A DNA stretch of 64,000 nt from Arthrobacter antioxidans (GTDB lineage: Bacteria; Actinomycetota; Actinomycetes; Actinomycetales; Micrococcaceae), in assembly GCF_023100725.1 (NCBI RefSeq), contig NZ_CP095501.1:248001-312000 (forward strand), read 5' to 3'. The notes beneath the pieces are model-generated. The model saw only the letters and a program-made list of their open reading frames with translations, did not search any database and was not told where the DNA came from. A program made the translations under genes and the position numbers. Positions 7,790-15,774 of the stretch are shown piece by piece (position 1 is the first letter of the stretch; each line of letters opens with the position of its first letter).

Positions 7790-8417
7790 CGCCACCCGGA
7801 CAGGTCGAGGATGCGGTCGGCCCTGTCCCGGGTGGCTGCCACGCGTGCGGCGTTGGGTTCGTCCACCCGGCGCACCCAGTCCTCGGCCGCCGCGGGTGTC
7901 TTCCCGAACCGGATGTGTCGCGCGACGAGGCGCTGCCGACGCAGCCCGGGCTCGACGTCGACGAACCAGACCTGGTCGAGGTGGCTCCTGGCATCCCGCC
8001 AACCCGGCGCGTCGAGCAGCAGGTAGTTGCCCTCGGTGATGAGCAGGCAGGACGCCGGCGCCACCGGCAGGGCATTGGCGAGCGGCTGTTCGAGTCCGCG
8101 CTCGAACGCCGGCGCGTAGACGGTGTGGTCGGGATCGCCCGCCAGACGAGCCAGCAGGGCGGCATAGCCGTGGGCGTCGAAGGTCTCGGGAGCGCCCTTG
8201 CGGTCCAGCAGGCCGAGGCCGATCAGGGCCTGGTCCGCCAGATGGAACCCGTCCAGGGGGACCAGGGCATGGTGCTCGGGGTCGAGCCCGGCGAGGGCCT
8301 CGGCGATGGTGGACTTCCCCGCACCGGGGGCCCCGCGATCCCGAGCAGGGTCCTCCGGCCGGGGACGGGGCCGGGCAGAAGTGCCTCCAGCTCGCCGATC
8401 GTGCTGACACTCGTCAT
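7780..8417 (-). pseudogene. Nucleoside/sugar kinase of the uridine kinase/phosphoribulokinase superfamily, single-base frameshift
   Basis: The protein is split between two frames. From ATG 8417 one frame reads MTSVSTIGELEALL...RRTLLGIAG. The rest, starting with the P-loop GAGKSTIAEALAG and running to RILDLSGWRVG, is in the other frame. Joined, they give about 212 residues with Walker A G-x-P-G-A-G-K-S-T, LVPLDGFHLAD (Walker-B-like), ITEGNYLLLD and a late R-R-V-D-E-P-N, as in FrcK/YggC-type kinases. The switch falls in the G/C run at 8326-8334. One extra base there would restore the gene, so this is either a recent inactivation or a sequencing error in the homopolymer. Confidence 0.75.
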
Positions 8418-8506
8418 CGCCGCGGATCCTCCTCCTGCGCCGGCCGCTCGGCCGGCGCGTCCCCGCGTCCATCATGCCGCCCCTGTGCCCCGCCCGGGCA
8501 GTACCG

Positions 8507-9253
8507 CTAGCCGGCGGGGCGCAGGGACGTGAGCATCGTCCTGATCTGCTGGTACTCCTCCGTCTCCATGTAGGCCTGCGGCGTGTCGATGTGCATCGGT
8601 TTGCCGGGGTAGATCTCGTACGGGTCGTAGACGCCGCCGAACGCAGCCCCGGAGGGCGGCCACGTGAAGAAATGGGCGATGGGGCAGGCTGTCGTCCCCT
8701 CCGGGAGGGGCCCGGACGTGATGCCGTAGGCCAGGGTCGACGCCGCCACGGGGTCGGTCACCGCGGGGTCCGTACGGCCTTCGAAGACGAACATCGGGAT
8801 CCCCGAGGCCTGGGTCAGGGCCGGCAGCGGCTCGGAATCCAGGAGCGAGTACGGAACCTTCGCCGGACACACGGCCCCGGTGACCAGGTCCGTCCGCAGG
8901 GACGCGAGCCGCCGGCCGGCGTCATCCTCGACGGCGACGGCCACGCCCTCCGGCGGGGCCGGGGTGGAGACGACGACGGTCCAGTCCCCGGGGTGGTCGA
9001 AGGACAGGCCTCCGTCCGGGGTCGTGTAGGTGGCCCATCCAGGGTCGGCGTCGGGCGGGGCGGTGGACGGGGATCCGGACGGCGGGTCCGTGGACGCTGG
9101 AGTGGCGGCGGATGGGGTTCCGGGCGCCGAGGGGGCGTCCTGGGTCCCCGCGGTGTCGGCATCGGCGCCGGCCTCGGGAGGGGCACAGGAGGAGAGGAGG
9201 AGAGCGAGGCACACTGCCCCGGAGGACAGCAGCGCGGCGGCTGGACGACCCAT
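8507..9253 (-). CDS. Secreted lipoprotein, unknown function
   Basis: 248 residues. Signal peptide with lipobox LLSSC, lipidated Cys23. Residues about 24-70 are a Pro/Ser/Thr/Ala linker. The globular part (about 72-248) starts with WATYTTPDGGLSFDHPGDWTVVV, the form seen in PsbP/DUF-like extracytoplasmic domains that bind small ligands. Two cysteines (VTGAVCPAK and TTACPIAH) could form a disulfide. No enzyme motif is seen. It converges on nothing close and appears monocistronic. Confidence 0.75.
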   Translation of the reverse strand: MGRPAAALLSSGAVCLALLLSSCAPPEAGADADTAGTQDAPSAPGTPSAATPASTDPPSGSPSTAPPDADPGWATYTTPDGGLSFDHPGDWTVVVSTPAPPEGVAVAVEDDAGRRLASLRTDLVTGAVCPAKVPYSLLDSEPLPALTQASGIPMFVFEGRTDPAVTDPVAASTLAYGITSGPLPEGTTACPIAHFFTWPPSGAAFGGVYDPYEIYPGKPMHIDTPQAYMETEEYQQIRTMLTSLRPAG

Positions 9254-9453
9254 GGTTACTCCTTCGTAGCGCGGGTGGATCGCTCCATGATGGTGCTGTC
9301 CGGGCGCCCGGTCAGCACCCTGCCCGGATCGTTATCAAGGCTGCGGGATCGTTGCCGATCCGTGTGCGTTTCGTGATGCGGCGCCGGCAGGATCCACGAG
9401 ACCGTGCCGCAGAAGCACTGGACCGGCCGCGCGGCCGGTGCCATGGTTGGTCC

Positions 9454-9768
9454 ATGGTCAGCGAAGACGATGTGCGTTCTGCCTGCCTTGCCCTGCCCGG
9501 GACCTCGGAGCGGCTGAGCTGGAGCCGGCCCGCCTGGTTCGCCCGGACCCTTTTCGCGCGCATGTGGGACGACACGGTCCTGACGGTCAAGACCGAGGAA
9601 CGGGACGCGCTGCTGGCCTCCCAGCCGGGCGCCTTCTTCGTCCATCCGCACCATGAGCAGTACGAGTCGCTCGTGCTCGTGCGGCTCGGCCGCATCGACC
9701 TCGAGGAACTGACCGAGCTCGTCGACGAGTCCTACCGGATCGCCAACAGCACCGCCTCCAGGCGCTAG
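9454..9768 (+). CDS. MmcQ/YjbR-family protein
   Basis: 104 residues from ATG 9454; upstream codons in the frame do not resemble the family. The sequence has the MmcQ/YjbR order: VRSACLALPGTSERLSW, then FARMWDDTVLTVKTEERDALLAS, FVHPHHEQYESLVLVRL and LEELTELVDESYRIA. These small alpha/beta proteins have a CyaY-like fold and are often called DNA-binding, but their role is not settled. Confidence 0.85.
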   Translation: MVSEDDVRSACLALPGTSERLSWSRPAWFARTLFARMWDDTVLTVKTEERDALLASQPGAFFVHPHHEQYESLVLVRLGRIDLEELTELVDESYRIANSTASRR

Positions 9769-9799
9769 GGCGGGTGTCCTCCCGGACGGAGGGGCGCCG

Positions 9800-10789
9800 T
9801 CAGCCGGCCTGCTGCCGCAGGTGCGTCGGCAGGACACTGCCCGGGGCGCGGCTGCGGATCAGCAACAGGTTCCGGGCGTGGTCGTGGAGCCGCCGGTCCT
9901 CCTCGGACCTCGGCACCCAGGGCGGCACCGGCAGCGCGGTGCCCTCGTCGTCGCGCGCCACCATGACCGTGAGGCACGTGGTGGTGAGCTCCATGTCGCG
10001 GGACCTCGGGCTTCCGGAGCGGACGTGTACCGCGATGTGCATGCCCTTGGTGCCCGTGTAGACGAGCCGCGCCTCCACCTCGACGACGTCGCCGATGTGC
10101 AGGGGCTTCAGGAACCGGACACCGCCGGAGAACACGGCCACGGTGTCCCGCCCGCAGTACCGCGTGGAGCAGACGTAGGCGGCCTCGTCGATCCAGTCCA
10201 TCACCGTGCCGCCGTGCACCTTCCCGCCCCAGTTGACGTCGGTGGGCGCCGCGAGGAACCGGAGGACCGTCCGCTCCGCCGTGCTGCCGTCGGTATATTC
10301 CTGGCGGCGCATCTCTTCGACGATCTCCTTGCGGACCTCGATGCGCGCGATCGCGTGGTCGCTCTCCAGACGCTCGGCCTCCGTCCGCGGTTCGAAGGGC
10401 GGCACCGGGACGGGCCTGCCCTCCGGCCCGACCGCCACGAAGATGACGAGGCACTCACTGCGCTTCCCGCCGCCGTCCCCGGTCACGGATCCGGAGGAGA
10501 CCCGCGTGCGGATGTGCATGGAGGACGTACCGGTGTGGACGATCGTGGCCTCCACCTCCACGAGGTCGCCGACCAGCACGGGGTCGGCGAAGTGGATGTT
10601 CCCCACATAGGCGGTCACGCAGTAGGTCTTCGCCCACCCGACGGCGGCGGCGTAGGCGGCCTTGTCCACCCACTCCAGTACGGTGCCGGCGTCCACCGAG
10701 CCGCTGTGCCCGAGGTCGGTGGGGGAGGCGAGAAAGCGGAGGGTGACCGAATTCGACGGCGGGTCGGCGGGATGGGGCGTGGGTTCCAT
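9800..10789 (-). CDS. Acyl-CoA thioesterase with two hotdog domains
   Basis: 329 residues from ATG 10789; an ATG at 10834 would add 15 non-conserved residues. Two hotdog thioesterase domains are in tandem: residues about 12-120 (TLRFLASPTDLGHSGSVDAGTVLEWVD) and about 170-290 (VLRFLAAPTDVNWGGKVHGGTVMDWID). Each carries the Asn/Asp-Gly-Gly motif of the YciA/BACH family and a VxVEA strand. The second repeat keeps the canonical GGKVHGGTVMDWIDEAA; the first has diverged (GSVDAGTVLEWVDKAA), so only one site may be fully active. It likely hydrolyses cytosolic acyl-CoA. Confidence 0.9.
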   Translation of the reverse strand: MEPTPHPADPPSNSVTLRFLASPTDLGHSGSVDAGTVLEWVDKAAYAAAVGWAKTYCVTAYVGNIHFADPVLVGDLVEVEATIVHTGTSSMHIRTRVSSGSVTGDGGGKRSECLVIFVAVGPEGRPVPVPPFEPRTEAERLESDHAIARIEVRKEIVEEMRRQEYTDGSTAERTVLRFLAAPTDVNWGGKVHGGTVMDWIDEAAYVCSTRYCGRDTVAVFSGGVRFLKPLHIGDVVEVEARLVYTGTKGMHIAVHVRSGSPRSRDMELTTTCLTVMVARDDEGTALPVPPWVPRSEEDRRLHDHARNLLLIRSRAPGSVLPTHLRQQAG

Positions 10790-10843
10790 GCCCCAGTATC
10801 CCCATGCGCGGAGCGCCGCGGGTAGAGCGGGCACTCCGGCGCG

Positions 10844-11887
10844 TCACACCCCGAGGTCGACGACGGTCACCCCGCCCGTGGAGGTGTCGTCGGCCATCGC
10901 GACCAGGGCGTCGGGGACGTCGTCGAGGGCGATCCTGCGTTCGATGAGATCCTGTGGGCGCAGCCGGTCGGCGGCCACGAGGTCCAGCAGGCCCGGGTAG
11001 TCGTGGGCCGGCATGCCATGGCTGCCGAGGACGGCGAGCTCCTTCCCGATCACGGCACCCATCGGGATCACGGGGTCCGCGGGGAACAGTCCGACCTGCA
11101 CGTGGCGGCCCCTCGGGCGCAGCGACAGGATGCCCACCGCGGCGGTCTCCTCGCGGCCGAGGGCGTCGACGGACACGTCCACGCCCGAGGGCGCGGCGTC
11201 CCGGACGGCGTCGAGGACGGCGGCCCGGGAGAGCCCTGCCGAATGGACGGCGCCCACGGCGCCGAAGCGGGTGGCGCGCGCCAGGGCGTTCCCGTCGATG
11301 TCCACGCCGATCACGCGCGCACCCAGCGCCACGCCGATCATGACGGCGCTCAGACCCACGCCGCCGCAACCGACCACGAGGAGGGTCTCGCCGGCGGCCA
11401 GGCGCGCCTGGTGCACGAGGCCGCGGTACGACGTCGCGAAGCGGCAGCCGAGGAGGGCGGCGGCGCCGGCGTCGAGGGAATCGCGGACGGCGACGAGGTT
11501 CGTGTCGGCGTCGTGCAGGGCCACGAGGTCCGCGAAGGAGCCCCAGTGCGTGAAGCCCGGCTGCGTCTGGTCGCGGCACACCTGGCCGTTGCCGGAGACG
11601 CATTCGGGGCAGCGCCCGCAGGCGCACACGAACGGCGTCGTGACGCGCTCGCCGACCGAGAAGCGCCGGACGTCCCCGCCCACCGCCGCGATGGTGCCCA
11701 CGAGTTCGTGGCCCGGCACGTGCGGGAGGCTGATGCCGTCGTCGTGCCCCAGCCAGCCGTGCACGTCGCTGCGGCACAGGCCGGTGGCCTCGACGCGGAC
11801 GACGACGCCGCGCGGCGACGGAAGGGGTTCGGGGACGTCCCGGAGGACGGGACGGGCGGAGAACTCATCGAAGCAGACGGCACGCAT
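10844..11887 (-). CDS. Zinc-dependent alcohol dehydrogenase
   Basis: 347 residues from ATG 11887. Catalytic zinc ligands are Cys38 (TGLCRSDVH) and His60-Glu61 (PGHELVG). The structural-zinc lobe is complete, C-x2-C-x2-C-x7-C at Cys90, 93, 96 and 104. Rossmann motif VVGCGGVGLSAV lies near residue 170, followed by VIGVDID, whose acidic end suggests NAD preference. The long open frame reaching 13222 is only high-GC read-through. A large hairpin at 11904-11942 separates it from the MFS gene upstream, so it probably has its own promoter. Confidence 0.9.
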   Translation of the reverse strand: MRAVCFDEFSARPVLRDVPEPLPSPRGVVVRVEATGLCRSDVHGWLGHDDGISLPHVPGHELVGTIAAVGGDVRRFSVGERVTTPFVCACGRCPECVSGNGQVCRDQTQPGFTHWGSFADLVALHDADTNLVAVRDSLDAGAAALLGCRFATSYRGLVHQARLAAGETLLVVGCGGVGLSAVMIGVALGARVIGVDIDGNALARATRFGAVGAVHSAGLSRAAVLDAVRDAAPSGVDVSVDALGREETAAVGILSLRPRGRHVQVGLFPADPVIPMGAVIGKELAVLGSHGMPAHDYPGLLDLVAADRLRPQDLIERRIALDDVPDALVAMADDTSTGGVTVVDLGV

Positions 11888-11903
11888 CGCACCATTCTGC
11901 CCC

Positions 11904-11942
11904 GCACCGGTGCTGCCCGCGCAGCCGGCGCGGGCCCGGTGC
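11904..11942 (-). terminator. Two-part GC hairpin between MFS and ADH genes
   Basis: Outer stem GCACCGG (11904-11910)/CCGGTGC (11936-11942), a four-base bulge, then inner stem GCCCGCGC (11915-11922)/GCGCGGGC (11928-11935) around a five-base loop. It is the probable end of the MFS transcript that stops at 11989. Confidence 0.6.
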
Positions 11943-11988
11943 GCCATGCCGGCCCCGACGGGCGTGGCGGCGCGACGGACCCGCGGGG

Positions 11989-13257
11989 TCAGTCCGCGCG
12001 CAGCCGGTGCCGTTCCCGGCGGTCCTTGACGGTGTCCGTCGCAAGGCTCAGGGCCAGGCCCACCGCGACGATCACGATCATCGTGAAGGGGAGGACGTCG
12101 AGGCCGACGCCGTCCAGCAGGAGCCCGCCGAGAAGGGCGCCACCGCCGATGCCGATGTTGAACGCCGTCGTCTGCAGGGCGGCCGAGAGGTCGCGCGTGC
12201 GGAAGGACGCGGTGCGCAGCATGCGGGTCTGCAGCAGCGCGGGGATCCCACCGAACGCGGCACCCCACACGATGACGCCGATGAGCACCACCACGGTGTT
12301 GGAGGTCGCGAGGGCGAGGGTGAGGACGGCGGCCATGACCATCAGGACGACCCCGACGAACGCCTTCCGGGGGAAGCGGTCCGCGGCGTAGCCGGCGCCG
12401 ATGAGGCCGATGATGCCCGCGCCGCCGTAGAGGAACAGGACGAGGGCCACCGATCCGGGCTCGAAGGCCGAGACGTCGGTCAGCCAGGCCGCGATGTAGG
12501 TGTAGAAGGTGTTCTGGCCGGTCAGCAGGATCAGGATGACCGTGCACAGCAGGATGACGGCGCGGAAACTCGGGTCGCGGCGCAGCGGGACGCGCTCCTC
12601 GCCCGCCTTCCGCTCCACGTGGTGGTTGACGGGCGGCAGGAACTTCACGATCACCAGGGCGAGCAGGGCCACGACCACGCCGATGATGGCGAAGGCCGCC
12701 CGCCAGCCGAGCGCGTTCCCGATCGCGGTGCCCACCGGGACGCCGAGGACGAACGCGGCCGTGCCGCCGCCCGCGGTGATGGCAACCGCCTTGCCGAGCT
12801 GGTGCGCCGGGACGAGGTGCGCGGAGTAGGCGGCGACCACGGCCCAGAACAGGCCGTGCGCCAGACCGCCGAGGATGCGCGCGGCCACGAGCACGCCGTA
12901 GGTGGGGGCGATCGCCGCGAGCACGTTCGCGACCGCGATCACCAGCAGGACGACGACGATCAGGGACTTGCGGGAGAACCGCTGCGTCACGGCGGCCAGG
13001 GGCGTGGTGGCGACGACGACCGTCCCGGCGAAGATGGTCACGAGATAGCCCGCGGTCGAGATCCCGACGTCGAGGTCCCGGGCCATGGCCGGCAGGAGGC
13101 CGGTGGGCAGGAACTCGCTCGTGACGGAGACGAAGATCGCCCCGGCGAGGGACAGCAGCCCGATGTAGGGGAACGGCGCGGTGGTGGACACCTTCGCGGA
13201 GGAAACAGACAAGGGGTACCAATCGTGTGATTTCCGGCGGTCATTGCCCGGGTGCAC
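11989..13257 (-). CDS. MFS efflux transporter (DHA1, AraJ/sugar-efflux type)
   Basis: 422 residues, twelve hydrophobic segments. Typical DHA1 features: FVSVTSEFLPTGLLPAMARDL in helix 1, RFSRKSLIVV between helices 2 and 3, and AARILGGLAHGLFWAVV in helix 4 (motif C-like region GGTAAFVLGVPVGTAIG follows). DHA1 members of this subgroup export drugs, arabinose or purine nucleosides. A GTG at 13257 is given as start, but a TTG at 13212 just before helix 1 is equally possible; neither has a clear ribosome site. Confidence 0.8.
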   Translation of the reverse strand: MHPGNDRRKSHDWYPLSVSSAKVSTTAPFPYIGLLSLAGAIFVSVTSEFLPTGLLPAMARDLDVGISTAGYLVTIFAGTVVVATTPLAAVTQRFSRKSLIVVVLLVIAVANVLAAIAPTYGVLVAARILGGLAHGLFWAVVAAYSAHLVPAHQLGKAVAITAGGGTAAFVLGVPVGTAIGNALGWRAAFAIIGVVVALLALVIVKFLPPVNHHVERKAGEERVPLRRDPSFRAVILLCTVILILLTGQNTFYTYIAAWLTDVSAFEPGSVALVLFLYGGAGIIGLIGAGYAADRFPRKAFVGVVLMVMAAVLTLALATSNTVVVLIGVIVWGAAFGGIPALLQTRMLRTASFRTRDLSAALQTTAFNIGIGGGALLGGLLLDGVGLDVLPFTMIVIVAVGLALSLATDTVKDRRERHRLRAD

Positions 13258-13379
13258 CGTTGAAGACCGGGAGGCATGCAGAGATCGGGCCCCATGCGTG
13301 GCGCGACTCCTGCGGCAACGCCGGCGCCACGCGGAGCATTCCCGGAACGGCCCTCCGTGCCGTCAGGCCGACGTGCGGC

Positions 13380-13661
13380 CTAGTGACCGCCGTTGGCGCT
13401 GACGGCGCCGCCGCCGTCCTCGTCGTCCTCGTCGTGCTGGGGGACCAGGCTGAGTGCGGGGCCGGCGTCGCGACCGTCGAGCTCGTCCGCGATCTCGTCC
13501 TTGCGAGCCGCCGTCTCGGGGTCGACCTCGCCCTCCGTCGCGAACTCGTGGTCGACCTCCCGGTGGACCTTGCTGTTGAGGACTTCGACATCCTCGTTCT
13601 TCAGCCCGCCGAGGTCCTCGGGGAACGGCTCGTCGGGGGAGATCCTGCTCTTCATGGCCAT
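13380..13661 (-). CDS. Small acidic hypothetical protein
   Basis: 93 residues (or 91 from the second ATG), strongly charged: DEPFPEDLGG, then EVLNSKVHREVDHEFATEGEVDPETAARKDEIADELDG and a tail rich in Asp/Glu/Gly. No membrane segment, cysteine or known domain is seen. It is probably soluble and partly disordered. Codon use fits the neighbourhood, with strong GC3, so it is likely a real gene, but the function is unknown. Confidence 0.6.
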   Translation of the reverse strand: MAMKSRISPDEPFPEDLGGLKNEDVEVLNSKVHREVDHEFATEGEVDPETAARKDEIADELDGRDAGPALSLVPQHDEDDEDGGGAVSANGGH

Positions 13662-13984
13662 CCAATCTGCCCGCCGTGGACTGGACGGCGACCGTCCGAA
13701 TCTTAAGGTCTGGCAGGGGGTGGCAACAAGCAGGCGGCTTAGCGACCGCCCGGGCGAGCCAGTACGGACAACGCCCTGCGCCGGGCCGCCGTGATCGGCT
13801 GTGCCCCCACGATCCGCCTCGTCGAGGGCGTGAACCGCTGGTACCTCGCCACGGGCAGGACCATCTTCCAGGGCCGGCGCACGCCGGCGCTGTTTCGATG
13901 CTCACGGGCCTCGGCATGAACGAGTTGCTCCGCGCGATCAGCGGGGCCTGACCCCCGGGGACCGCGGCGTGCCAGACTGGGACC
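13662..13984. other. 323-base gap, possible gene remnant
   Basis: No intact gene. On the plus strand, frame 3 from about 13743 to 13919 (a GTG at 13791) has coding-like composition (RLVEGVNRWYLATGRTIFQG) but no good start, and frame 2 ends 13892-13951 with AVSMLTGLGMNELLRAISGA before a stop. The two could be pieces of one small gene broken by a frameshift near 13890. The reverse strand is also open here, so this is weak. The region must also hold the promoters of both flanking divergent genes. Confidence 0.25.
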
Positions 13985-14326
13985 ATGCTCGTAGCCTTCA
14001 GCGTCGCCCCGTCCGGAACCTCCGAGTTCTCCCGCGAGAACCCCGACGGGTCGGTGCACGATGCCGTCGCCGCCGCGGTCGCCGTCGTGCGTGAATCGGG
14101 CCTGCCGAACTCCACCGACTCGATGTTCACCACCATCGAGGGCGAGTGGGACGAGGTCATGGCCGTGATCAAGCACGCCGCCGAGGCGGCGGGGCGCTAC
14201 GGGAGCCGCGTGTCCCTCGTGCTCAAGGCGGACATCCGCCCCGGCCGGACGGGAGAGCTGACCGGCAAGGTGGAGCGGCTCGAGGCGGCGCTCGCCGAAC
14301 AGGAACAGTTCGAGGGCCACTCCTAG
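13985..14326 (+). CDS. MTH1187/YkoF-type thiamine-binding protein
   Basis: 113 residues from ATG 13985. Single MTH1187 (DUF77) ferredoxin-like domain: MLVAFSVAPSG at the start, VAAAVAVVRESGLPNSTDSMFTTIEG, WDEVMAVIKHAAEAA and SLVLKADIRPGRTGELTGKVE. Family members bind thiamine or related pyrimidines, and some are part of thiamine precursor uptake. No thiamine genes lie beside it. Confidence 0.85.
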   Translation: MLVAFSVAPSGTSEFSRENPDGSVHDAVAAAVAVVRESGLPNSTDSMFTTIEGEWDEVMAVIKHAAEAAGRYGSRVSLVLKADIRPGRTGELTGKVERLEAALAEQEQFEGHS

Positions 14327-14336
14327 CTCGGCCGCA

Positions 14337-14361
14337 CCGGGGCGCCGTCCGGTAGCCCCGG
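14337..14361 (+). terminator. Hairpin after thiamine-binding gene
   Basis: CCGGGGC at 14337-14343 pairs with GCCCCGG at 14355-14361 around an eleven-base loop, ten bases after the stop. The next gene starts at 14379. Confidence 0.45.
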
Positions 14362-14378
14362 GCCACTAAGCTGACACG

Positions 14379-14915
14379 GTGACACAGCCCCTGCTGACGC
14401 TGCCCTACGTGATCCGGCAAGCCGGCCCCGACGACGCCGAGGCGTACGTCAGCACCCACGTCGCCGGCCTGCACGAGACGTACGAGCACATCATGCCCCC
14501 GGAGTACCACGCGTACTACGACGCCGAACTGCCCGCCCTGATCGGACGACGCCGGGAGGCCTTCGAGGAGGCGGCGCGGACGCCCGGCGGTGCGCGGAGC
14601 TGGCTGGCGTTCGACGACGACGGCGACCCGGTGGCCATCGCGACCTCCGGCCCGGGGCGCGACGAGGACCGCCCCGACTTCGAGCTGCACCATATCTACA
14701 CGCTGCGGTCCACGCACGGCTCGGGCCTCGGGCAGCGACTCCTCGACACGGCCATCGGCACCCGGGCCGCGTATCTCTGGATCCTGGACGGCAACCCGCG
14801 GGCCGAGCGCTTCTACGTCCGCAACGGCTTCGCACCCGACGGCACGTCCATGCTCTGCGGACCCACCTGGCACCACCGGCCCATGTTCCGCATGCACCGC
14901 CCCGACCACGAGTGA
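14379..14915 (+). CDS. GNAT-family N-acetyltransferase
   Basis: 178 residues from GTG 14379. GNAT fold: VIRQAGPDDAEAYVSTHVAGLHETY at the N-terminus, beta-4 region FELHHIYTL followed by the acetyl-CoA pyrophosphate loop RSTHGSGLGQRLLD, and AYLWILDGNPRAERFYVRNGF near residue 140, the usual L-x-V-x2-x-N-x2-A-x2-F-Y pattern. It probably acetylates a small amine. Its stop overlaps a possible GTG of the following gene, and the pair is probably cotranscribed. Confidence 0.9.
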   Translation: MTQPLLTLPYVIRQAGPDDAEAYVSTHVAGLHETYEHIMPPEYHAYYDAELPALIGRRREAFEEAARTPGGARSWLAFDDDGDPVAIATSGPGRDEDRPDFELHHIYTLRSTHGSGLGQRLLDTAIGTRAAYLWILDGNPRAERFYVRNGFAPDGTSMLCGPTWHHRPMFRMHRPDHE

Positions 14916-14929
14916 GAAGGCCTTCGACC

Positions 14930-15742
14930 ATGGCGAAACCGGCAGGGCCGCGCCCCGAGATCGGCGAGTTCCCGATCGACACCGGGACGTGCGAGCTCGA
15001 GCCCGATCCGTACAGCCCGAACGGCTGGGTGCTGCGCGTCAACGGCGTCCCGAGCTCGCACATCGACCTGGACGATCCGCTGCACCTGGACTTCGAGTAC
15101 ATGCACTGGATCGCCTCGCTCGTCGACTCCCGGTGGGCGGCGCAGGACCGTCTGCGGGTGCTGCATCTCGGGGGAGGGGCGTGCTCGATGGCGCGCCGCT
15201 TCGCCGCGAGCCATCCCCAGGCCCGGCAGGTCGTCGTCGAGCTCGACGGGCGGCTCGCGGAGCTCGTCCGGACGTGGTTCGACCTGCCGCGCGCACCCCT
15301 GGTGCGGATCCGGGTCGGGGAGGCCCGCGCCGTGACGGAATCCCTCAGCGAGGACAGCCGGGATCTCGTCATCCGGGACGTCTTCGCGGGGGCTGTCACG
15401 CCGGCGCCACTGACGACGTCGGAGTTCACCCGCGCGGCCAAGCGCGTGCTCGCGGCCGACGGCGTGTACCTCGTCAACTGCGGCGACAGCCCCAACCTGG
15501 CGATGGCCCGGCGCGAGGCCGCGACGATCGCCGCAGAATTCAGGCACACCGCCATCATCGCCGACCCGGCGATGCTCAAGGGCAGGCGCTACGGCAACGT
15601 GATCATCGCCGGCAGCGACGCCCCCCTGGCCGAGGACCCCGGACTGGCCCGTGAACTGCTCGGCGGGGGAGTGCCCGCGCACCTCTGGCAGGACGCCCGC
15701 GTGAGGACCTTCGCCGCGAACGCGCAGCTCCTCACGGACTGA
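14930..15742 (+). CDS. Spermidine synthase-like methyltransferase-fold protein
   Basis: 270 residues from ATG 14930 (GAGAAGG at 14915-14920 is well spaced; a GTG at 14912 is the alternative). SpeE-type Rossmann fold: VLHLGGGACSMARRF near 78-92, an acidic strand end VVVELDGRLAEL, and DLVIRDVFAGAVTPAPLTTSEF as the motif after the decarboxylated-SAM site. It lacks the N-terminal beta-domain detail of true spermidine synthases and may aminopropylate another amine, or be a methyltransferase relative. It follows the GNAT gene closely. Confidence 0.8.
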   Translation: MAKPAGPRPEIGEFPIDTGTCELEPDPYSPNGWVLRVNGVPSSHIDLDDPLHLDFEYMHWIASLVDSRWAAQDRLRVLHLGGGACSMARRFAASHPQARQVVVELDGRLAELVRTWFDLPRAPLVRIRVGEARAVTESLSEDSRDLVIRDVFAGAVTPAPLTTSEFTRAAKRVLAADGVYLVNCGDSPNLAMARREAATIAAEFRHTAIIADPAMLKGRRYGNVIIAGSDAPLAEDPGLARELLGGGVPAHLWQDARVRTFAANAQLLTD

Positions 15743-15772
15743 GCGCGGGCACGACGACGACCGCGCCCGCGC
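15743..15772. terminator. Hairpin between converging genes
   Basis: GCGCGGGC at 15743-15750 pairs with GCCCGCGC at 15765-15772 around 14 bases. It fills the gap between the spermidine-synthase-like gene and the converging lysR-type gene and can serve both strands. Confidence 0.55.
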
Positions 15773-15774
15773 CG

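Noticed and set aside
10844..13222. 792-residue frame joining ADH to an N-terminal extension
   Set aside because: Only the last 347 residues match the ADH family; the rest is an out-of-frame shadow of the MFS gene and crosses a terminator-like hairpin.
13739..14320. 193-residue reverse-strand frame
   Set aside because: Mostly antisense to the thiamine-binding gene; the remaining tail has no known similarity.
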